Shown here: piece by piece, positions 55,746 to 64,000 of the stretch
How the letters are laid out: every line of letters begins with the position of its first letter
Position numbering within the stretch: position 1 is the stretch's first letter
Origin: Paroedura picta
Taxonomy: Eukaryota; Chordata; Lepidosauria; Squamata; Gekkonidae
NCBI RefSeq assembly: GCF_049243985.1
Contig: NC_135379.1
Coordinates: 21,598,001 to 21,662,000, forward strand
Direction: 5' to 3'
Length of the DNA: 64,000 bases
The notes under the pieces: model-generated
What the model was told of the DNA's origin: nothing
Seen by the model: only the letters and a program-made list of their open reading frames with translations
The model's database searches: none
Translations under genes and position numbers: made by a program

Positions 55746-58550
55746 AACAGGTATTTTATGGGCAAATAGAAAATGCCCATCATTGATGACATGTGGAAAG
55801 AGAATTTGCATGTCTTGAGGTGTGCAATTTATTTACATAGAGTCATGACATTCTCTAACTGATTCTTTTATGGATTGAAAATTATTTTTCAATTTATTAG
55901 ACACCCTTCCCCAAGGGTTCTGAGCAGCTCACAAAATGTCATCATAAATAAAACCATAAATTAACATTTGGGGATGGAGCCAGGGGAGGGTGGGGTATGG
56001 GGAGGGAACTCAGTGGGGCATAATCCTCCAAAGCAGCCATTTCCTCCAGGGAAAATGATCTCTATAGTTTTATAGACTCACTTCTTCATCTGCATAATCC
56101 TAAATTGTATCCTGTTTACCCTGAAGTGCAATAAAATGTTAGGAACTGGAGTGTCATATCTAGAGATGAAAATATACTGTGATATGGACATCCAGCATTC
56201 AGCCTGAGTTCTGGCTCAATTAATCCCTAGTCGCAGGCTATAAAGTTGCTTTTGCTCATCTCCAATCTGCATTTATTAATTGACAATTTAGAACCATTTG
56301 TTTTTATACATTCTGAACCCATGAGATGTTCAAGTGTCCTTTCATTTAATCTGAGATGAACCTTCTCCTAGACTCAGACAACGTCAGTGGGTTGATTATT
56401 ACAGTACTTGCAGGCTAATATTAGACCACTCATACTCAACAGCTTGATTGGTGATTAAGAAAACCCAACCAACCAACTCCTCTCAAGTCATACTATTAAA
56501 TAGATCTTTCCAACATGTGGGAATCAAGTGGTCACAAGTTAGGTCAATTGGCAGAACTGAGAATTACCTAGACTTTGAGTTAAGCTGTACAGGGCATTTA
56601 AAAATTAACACATGCAAAATATTTTTTATTAACCCATGAACTCTGTGCTCTGTTTAAATTCAGAAGTCATATGTGTGTTTCAGTGTATGGATTCTTACAA
56701 TTCATAGGAAATAGTTTATATTGAGCTCAGTGAGTGAGCATTTCATTAAGGAGTGCAACACTCTCTGTTTCATGTATGTCAAAGTCTTTTTATAAAGGAT
56801 GAACTGTTGTTTACATTTCCCCCAAAATATTCCTTCCATATTCTCAAACTAGAGCTCAGAACAATATGCTTTCTATATCTTCCTATTCTAAAACTATGTT
56901 TAGAGATGTTCAAAGCTAATGATGGCTTTTACTTGTAAGGTAATCTGCACAGAATTGACTCCCGAAGGTTTTATTGCTATTGGCATTTAACAGTGCATTT
57001 GAGGAGGTTACTAAATGAATCCTTTTTTATGTTGCTTTTAGCTACCTTGAGGATGTCTGAAGTTGAAAAGGTGGGATAGAACATCATGTGCAACTGTTGA
57101 ACGAGCAGTAAAAATTTAAAAGATGCAACTTTCCCTTAATATTTGCCTGTCAAAAGGCTGTTAAAGGCCATCATGGAATTTGGCAACCCTACATGATATA
57201 ATAGGTATTTACTTTGCACAGAGAGCTATCAGTAAGACAAAGAAGATGATGGCTGGGACTTTGGTCAGAAGTGCATCTGTGGAGGTTGCAAATCATAAAT
57301 GGTTATATTTATTCAGCCTGGGATATGTACATTTGGTGGATATAGTTTGTTTATTTATTCATTTATTTATTACATTTATATACTGCCCTCCCCAAAGGCT
57401 CAGGGCGGTTTACATCAAACAGAGTTGCCAATAACCCAGAGAAAAATGTCTTGCCCCTTTAACAGAGGCTTAATGTATGGAAGGGCTGGGGAAGATTACT
57501 GTGGCAGGGGGGTAAGTAACATCAGCTGGTAAATAGCATCCCATTGACTCTCTTTTTCTCTAACTATGTTTGTCCACATAGTTGGGCAAACCTACTGGTG
57601 GATGAAGTCTATGTTTGGATCCAATCAAGTTTTCTCCTGGTGAAAAAAGGAGGCATCCTCTCTGACCACTCAAAAAAGCTATTCTTAGAAACATTGGACC
57701 TGCATGTAGAAAAGCCATAAGGAAAAAGGGCTGTAGTATGGGTGGACTTCGGAATCGGTCTGGATCCAATCTTCTAAGTCCACTTTTCAGTTTTTGCCCT
57801 CTGTATTTTGTTGCTCAATTCCGTTGGGGGGGAAACAGCAACTCCAGAGGGAGGCTTTATATCATCACATCTTGCCTGAGCTCCCTTTCTCAACTCCCCC
57901 CCCCCCCCATGAGCTTTGCCTCTGACTCTCCTGGAATTTCTTGTGCAGGGCTTTGCAACACTAACCCCCCCACCCCACCCCCCAAGGTGATGTATTCCTG
58001 CTGAGAAGTCTGTGCCTTCACTGAAAGTATTGGCAGAGCCAGCAGCAGAACTGCAAGACTTACCCTAATGAATAATCACAAATAGTAAGGGGAATCAGAC
58101 ATTTTGGCAAGTGGGCTAAAGCCAGCTCATAAGTGTTTGCAGTTGGGGACAGCAACTAATTTAGCCAAAGTAACTCCAGCACGTTTTAGAAAGTGAATAC
58201 TCAGGTTTCCATCTTCTGATCCATAGACAAATATGCTGAGGCTTTTGGTTCTGTACTAATGATTTGAACATGAGTGCTGCAGCATTATTTAGCTTGACCA
58301 AAGGTTGCAAATGTAACAGCATAGGCAAAAAGACTTTGATTTTCTGATCTCAGTTGTGTACTTTGCTCTTTGAAGCACACTGAAGAGTGAGCATAATTTA
58401 GTCTTTCCATCTCTGCTGACGCTGCCGGTCTGGAAGCTAAATGGGCTTGCTTATGTGCAATCATTACTGTGGTTTTGGACAACGCTAGCAGTATGGCTAC
58501 TAATGCTTCCTTTATTTGAAAGATTAAAAATGTGATCTGATCAAACGAGA
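55746..58550. other. Intergenic, AT-rich
   Basis: No gene seen. It contains LINE-tail-like pieces (55880-55965, 57345-57425), a partial MITE-like piece (55970-56080) and C runs at 57896-57908 and 57964-57982. Confidence 0.5.
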
Positions 58551-58906
58551 GTGAAAATTATCCTTGAGTATCCAGACAGTATACTTTCATTAATAATTTT
58601 ACTGAGCTATTTCTGGTTTTCTTTTCCTTTTTGCATTGCATACTGAATTTTTAAAAATAACTCATTTGTTTGCGGATATTAATTTTCCAACTAAATTAAT
58701 CTCAGTGACGGAAAAGGTTAATGCAAAAGCAATCAGATTGTGTAAATGGGAAAGCCAAGTTGTTTCCTGTGCTAATAATGGTTAAGAAAAAAAAGCTGAA
58801 TGCATACTTAATTTTTAACCCTTGTTTCTCTTCCCCTGAACATCAGGTACATAATTCAGCTATGAGGTACTGTGATTTCCCCCCCCCCTTCAGTTTGCAT
58901 TTATGG

Positions 58907-58961
58907 CTAAAAAAATGTTATGGCTGTCCATATTATGTTAAAAAAATGTTATGGCTGTCCA
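58907..58961 (+). repeat. 31-bp local duplication
   Basis: The segment taaaaaaatgttatggctgt (plus cca) occurs twice, 31 bp apart, with no difference between the copies. Confidence 0.85.
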
Positions 58962-59084
58962 GGTCTCCTGCTTCTGACTATCACTCAACCTAGCAGCAGA
59001 AGAAACGGGTGGGAGGAGGTGTCAGCAGCATCCTGATGCCATTACAACACTTCCAGCACAACCTAGAAGTGATGCATTGACCTT

Positions 59085-59371
59085 TAAAGGTAAAGGTATC
59101 CCCTGTGCAAGCACCGGGTCATGTCTGACCCTTGGGGTGACGCCCTCTAGCGTTTTCATGGCAGATTCAATATGGGGCGGCTTGCCAGTGCCTTCCCCAG
59201 TCATTACTGTTTATCCCCCAGCAGCACCTTGGTACTCATTTTACCGACCTCGGAAGGATGGAAGGCTGAGTCAACCTTGAGCCGGCTGCTGGGATTGAAC
59301 TCCCAGCCTCATGGGCAGAGCTTTTAGACTGCATGTCTTCTGCTTTACCACTCTGCACTACAAGAGGCTCT
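59085..59371 (-). mobile_element. Sauria SINE, full length with target-site duplication
   Basis: Complete minus-strand copy flanked by the 12-bp direct repeat tgcattgacctt at 59073-59084 and 59372-59383. Confidence 0.93.
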
Positions 59372-59383
59372 TGCATTGACCTT

Positions 59384-61600
59384 GAACTGTGGTTAAATCA
59401 TAGTTTTGGGGAGAATGCTGGGACGTCACTGGTGACACAGTGACAGCACTAACAGGTCACTGTGGCAAGCCCCCTCCCCCCTCCTGGTGAGTTGCTCCTC
59501 TAGTTGTTAGCCTCAGGTGGCAATGCTACACAGGGGCTACACCGCTTGGCTTGTTCCAGTGTTGTTTTAACTTTCCATTCTGCCTCTATAGCCATGGTAA
59601 CGAATGACCAAATGGCATGGGTTGCTGTACTGACAGCTATGCCTGTAGAGTCTGAAAAAAGAACTAGCCTTGCAAGATCACAATGATAAGACATCAGCAA
59701 AACCTCTGGAGTTGAAGCTGCTACGTTGACTACAATGACCTTTGCCAACTTTTGAATATAGGATATAAAAACAAGCAGAGAAGACAGGACCTCTGATAAC
59801 GCCCCCATCACCCTATATTAATTTCATCCATCCCAGCCAGAACTGCCATCTCAGGACAAATCTGCATGCCTACTATATTGTAATAAGCAGTCATGATAGG
59901 ATTCTTGCTGATAGGAAGCCAACCAGGGTAGATTTCCCAGTACACAGGATACTGCCTGTACTACACCAAACCAATGTTGACCAGAGTGTCAAGATATTTT
60001 TTAATACATAAATAGTGAATACAGAAGTATTTATTTTAAAAACATTTTGGTGCCACCTTTTCTCCCCAAATAAAATCCTCAGTCTATTTCAAATTGTGTC
60101 TGCTTTTGTCACAGTAAATTTATGTATTTATCTGCTTCATTTATATTCTGCCTTCCTTGCTCAGACTTAAGGTCGGTTACAATTTAAAGCAAGAAAAAGA
60201 TGTTTTTCAGTGCAATCAACACAGAACCCTGCACTAAAACACTTCATAGTGCTGACAATAAAGCAGGCTTACAGTGCTGGGGGACAATGCAGCAACTTGC
60301 AAGCATAATTAAATCAATCTTACAGCAAATTAAGCTTAAAGCAAAGAAGAGATATTCCTCTTTTTGAGGTGAGCTTTTAACACCATTGGCTCCTTCGGTG
60401 CTGTTTGACTTTTGACCTTTCACAAACATAGATAAGATAAACAGGGATGGATGCAGCTACCTCTTAGGCAGCTTGGCTTCAGTCAAGCAGGATGAATCTC
60501 TGCAAAGTGTAAACAGATAAACGGGGCCATTAGAGGAGAGCAGCATGAAGCCAAATGGCATGAGATGGCCAGGATGAGCTCAAACAGACTAAAAATACGA
60601 TTCTGCAAAATGCCCCATCAGCAACACCCTTCCCACTTCCAATAGGTGCTATCAAATCTGTGCTCTCAAGCACCATGGCAGTACTCCCTGCGAATAACCT
60701 AAAAGAAAATAAGACAAAAAAATCATACATGCACCCACATGAAGTGAACATATAACATCCCTGGGGGCCACCAGCCATGGGTACGTTCCTGGTGTTAAGC
60801 CCTGCTAAATAGACTTGAGTATAATTCTCTGTACATTTGTGCCTGCAAACTTCTTTATGACTTTATGAAGTTCACTGAAAGTCCAATATGAATAAAAGGT
60901 GCCCAACAGTGTGGCAAACTTAAGCCGGTTGCCAAAAGTAAGAGGTGCCAGTTGTCAGGGAGATAATGATGAACCAGATGAAGGGGAGAAGGTTAGGATG
61001 GATTTGAAAATGACCTTTAAGCCAGGCAATGAGGGACCTTCTGTGACTCCAGCATTAGGGGCTTTAGGAGAAATGCCACGGCTTAGAAGGCCTGCATTGC
61101 TAGACTGTACCCCCTATGGAGGCTTATACCATGACTGGAATTTTATGGGCAGTCTTGAAATTTAAATCATAATAGAAATTTTAGGGTAAGTCAGAATTTA
61201 GACTGTGTTTTTAATTAGTTTGTGATCGGCCCTGAGTCTGCTGAGGAAAGGGCAGAATAAAAGTTATAATAATAACAACAACAGCAGCAACAGCTCTGCT
61301 TAGGATGGTGCTTCGCATTTAGTTCTTGCTAATTCACAGCCCATCTGGTTTGAAACACCCTCTCACCTGCATCAGCTGCCCACCCAGCAGAGGCATGAAC
61401 CAAAAAGCTAGTTATATAGATTGATGCAATTCTGTAAAGTCTTAGGGTGGTGCAGTGTAATCCAGTGCAGTCATTCCAATCTAGGGCAATTGAAATCAAC
61501 ACAGATTGGGGGGTAATTGTACAATGTATTACACTGTTAATGTAGTGCTGGTTCACTATCTTCAGTATACAGAATTTAATGGTATAGAAAAGGTTTCAAA
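59384..61600. other. Intergenic, no gene seen
   Basis: Mixed AT-rich sequence with LINE-tail-like fragments at 60115-60200 and 61220-61300, the latter ending in AAT/AAC/AGC trinucleotide repeats. None of the ORFs resembles a known protein. Confidence 0.5.
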
Positions 61601-62031
61601 GGTCGATTCCGCATGGTGGCAGCTGTGCCAGGCTGCCAGCAGTGTGTTGCTGCAGGGTGGCGTGCTCCATAGTGTTTCCCCAGGAAAGAAAGCAGTGGCA
61701 GATTAGTTCCGCTGTGTGAGTTGGGGCTGGCCCCGGTCTGCCTGCAGTGTGGCAAAGCGCTGCAAAGCCGACCAGGGCATCTTTGCCCACACAGGGCATG
61801 GAAAAGCTGTGTCAGGAAGGCTCTTCCCTGTCTGCATGGGCTTGCTGCAGGACAGCCCCTGTTGGCCCCTGCAGCAGATTCTCCCATGTTTCCTTAGGCT
61901 GGGCCAATTGAGGGCCTGATCCACAGCGGGCCCTGGAGGGGGCCTGCCCAACTGCTGCATCATGTGGAAGCAGGAATTAGCCTTACTTCCATATGAACTT
62001 CTCGGCCTTTTCTGCCCATGCGGAATCGACC
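61601..62031. mobile_element. Non-autonomous DNA element with terminal inverted repeats, 431 bp
   Basis: The left end ggtcgattccgcatgg (61601-61616) is the exact reverse complement of the right end (62016-62031). Pairing extends further inward with one base offset (ggcag on the left, gcag on the right). The interior is GC-rich, with repeated ggcctgccc/gggcctg-like segments, and has no transposase. No clear target-site duplication. Superfamily not assigned. Confidence 0.7.
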
Positions 62032-63440
62032 ATAAGTTGCAGCATTTTGACATAAAACACATTGAATTGTTGATTAGATATGATGAAGCACTACCAAAAT
62101 TCTTCTGACCTCTGATGGTTCTCTACTCATTTGTTCTTAAAGTTACATGTGTTCCTACTAAAGGTATGGCCAATACCTTCAGATCGTTTTCAGATGTTCC
62201 TACTTGGGGAGGGGGGGGGGAATGCATGTTTTGGAGTGCAGGATTAGCTCCCTTACTGCCTTCTTCAGGTTACGGGCACAAGGCATCTCAGTGACTGAAA
62301 ACCAAATTGTGAATGCAGCTGTAGTCATGCATGTGTGTAGGCTCAGTATATACACTGCAACAAATGTGCAGAAATCAAGGCAGAGCCTTCTGTTAGAATC
62401 TCACTTCCTTCTTCCCCATTGTCTTGTTGAAATGGTAGGGTAGTAAAGGTACATTTCAAAGAATTAAATGTATTTCATTAGCCTAGTAGATATTAGGGCT
62501 GGGTGTAGGTGTAAATTACCACCAACTGTGGACTTGCTGAAAGTTTTAGAAGCAAATGAGTCACAGATAACCATCGTATATTACACTCTTGTTGTGCAAA
62601 CAGTGGGTTCAGAGAGTTTAAACTTTAAAGGATTTTAAGTGGCAAACCTTGTCCTATTCTCTGTTGTTCAGCAGTGAAAGATTTTTTGTTTTCCTTTTTT
62701 AATTGCCCATGTTATTTTTGAAACAGCAGCACTGAGTCTGAACTTCTCTGCCAGGGTGACTTGTTTTTCTAATGGAATAATTTTATAAGCTATTAAATGT
62801 AACAAACGCACATTTTCTGTGCTTCACTTGATTTATGGAACAGATTCCCAAGAGACATTTGTAGAAATTTGTAGAAATTGCTTTTCTTCTCATCTGTTTC
62901 TTGTGAAAAAACGGAGGTAGCTCTAGGGTGGCTGTGGAGAAGGTGAGGTTGAGAGAGAAGAATTTCCTTTCCCATCCGAGAGAGCCTCTAGTGGTCCCAC
63001 CTGCACCTGCAATTTATTTTGTCTCCAGACGCTTGAAAAACAGCCAGGCAACTAGCAGAAATGCAACAAAATATTTCTGTTAGAAACAGCTGTGGTTTAA
63101 AGAGGAACCTTATTAAGGAAGGAAGTGTGCCAAGGAAGTAAAACCTAAATTATCGTTGGGTTCATGTATAGAACATTAGAAGAGGGTGAGGGAGGGAAAT
63201 ACTCATAACAAGGCATCAAAATTCAGTCTCTTAACAGATGTAGTTCTCAGACAGCTCATGCGGACTTCTGGTTGGGCTGGTACATGGGATTCAACAGACC
63301 TTTCTTTTAGTGACAGTGCAGCTGTCTGGCTTTTAAAAGCCATGCCAATGAACAGCTGGAAGTTAACTGAAAGCCTGACTGTCATAGGCTACAGCTAGGG
63401 TTACAAGGACCCCTTGGCCACTGGCAGGGAATGGAGGGAT
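62032..63440. other. Intergenic, no feature recognised
   Basis: AT-rich sequence with a G run at 62210-62220 and a short duplication (tttgtagaaa at 62859-62878). Nothing else that I can name. Confidence 0.5.
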
Positions 63441-63680
63441 AAGGTTGCCAGGTCCAGGTTGGGAAACTTCTGGAGATTTGGGAGTAGAGCTTGGGGGACA
63501 TATGGACATCAGTGGGGTCAATGCTATAGAATCCGTCTTCTAAAACAGGCATTTTCTTCAGGGGAACTGACTTCTGGTCTAGAGAAGAGCTGTTTCTTCA
63601 GGGGAACTGACTTCTGGTCTAGAGAAGAATTCTGGTCTACAGAAGATTCCCAAGTCCCACCTGGAGTCTGGCATCCTTAG
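63441..63680 (+). mobile_element. MITE-like element with GGTTGCCA-type ends and internal tandem duplication
   Basis: Starts aaggttgccaggtccaggtt and ends ctggcatcctt. Inside, a 40-bp unit containing aggggaactgacttctggtc occurs twice in tandem (from about 63552 and 63592), and a partial third ttctggtctacagaag follows. Confidence 0.6.
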
Positions 63681-64000
63681 CTATAGCAATTGTATAAAAG
63701 TAAATTTCTCAGTGGTGATGCTTTCTGGGCATGGCAGGAGCTCTCTCAACTGCATCTACCTCACTGACTTGTTACATGGGCTACGTACACCAAAAAGTGC
63801 TGCAAAGCTGATGCCGACTAAATTTTCTCCATCTTGTATTTTCAGATGTTTATCTGTTCTCTTAACTTGTCCTGTCTTCACAGCGAAGTATTCATTTCAG
63901 GCAAAGTTACAAACAAGCCAACAACCAGTTTTTGTGATTTCTGCTTCTGCCTTCTTTTGTCCTTGCAATTAAATATTGTGAGGAAGGAATTCTGATCTAA

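Noticed and set aside
1-64000. Retrovirus, LTR element, Polinton, CRISPR array or bacterial-type operon
   Set aside because: I looked for paired long direct repeats, Gag/Pol/Env-like or capsid-like translations, and regularly spaced short repeats, and saw none.

Overview
This is vertebrate nuclear DNA, most probably from a squamate reptile (a lizard; a gecko is possible but the species cannot be fixed from the sequence). It has split genes with GT-AG introns, an AT-rich background and one sharp CpG island. It also carries six Sauria-type SINEs (tRNA-like head, Bov-B-like tail) together with a fragment of a Bov-B/RTE LINE, a pairing typical of lizards and snakes. Two protein-coding genes are certain. 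I see no operons, CRISPR arrays, tRNA or rRNA genes, and no retroviral or LTR element.

ASB4 (plus strand, coding span 5403-17762) has five coding exons. They join in frame into 423 residues closely matching mammalian ASB4 (426 residues): ankyrin repeats followed by a C-terminal SOCS box that recruits Elongin B/C and Cullin-5 to form an E3 ubiquitin ligase. PDK4 (minus strand, coding span 47947 down to 37671) has eleven coding exons. They join in frame into 419 residues of pyruvate dehydrogenase kinase 4, the mitochondrial kinase that shuts down the pyruvate dehydrogenase complex. Every splice junction has a GT donor, an AG acceptor and a consistent phase. The two genes converge tail to tail, as in the mammalian PON-ASB4-PDK4-DYNC1I1 block. 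They act in different pathways, so the link is conserved position rather than shared function.

Layout: 1-5402 is the left flank with a few repeats. 5403-17762 is ASB4, with a 7.2-kb intron 2 full of SINEs and MITEs. 17763-about 35500 is the intergenic stretch between the two 3' ends, holding Sauria SINEs, hAT-type MITEs, a Bov-B tail and a LINE fragment split by a SINE. About 35520-47947 is PDK4, including a repeat-poor 3' UTR. 47820-48800 is the PDK4 CpG-island promoter, with CCAAT boxes, E-boxes and a TATA-like box. 48850-64000 lies upstream of PDK4, towards where DYNC1I1 is expected. It is mostly repeats and AT-rich sequence, with an unexplained 65-codon ORF at 54697-54891 and a 431-bp element with clean terminal inverted repeats at 61601-62031.

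I found no clear new biological system. The best leads are the orphan ORF near 54.7 kb, the 61.6-62.0 kb element, the perfect CLEAR/E-box palindrome in the PDK4 promoter, three repeat-free blocks that look like conserved noncoding elements, and the dated nesting of SINEs inside older elements.
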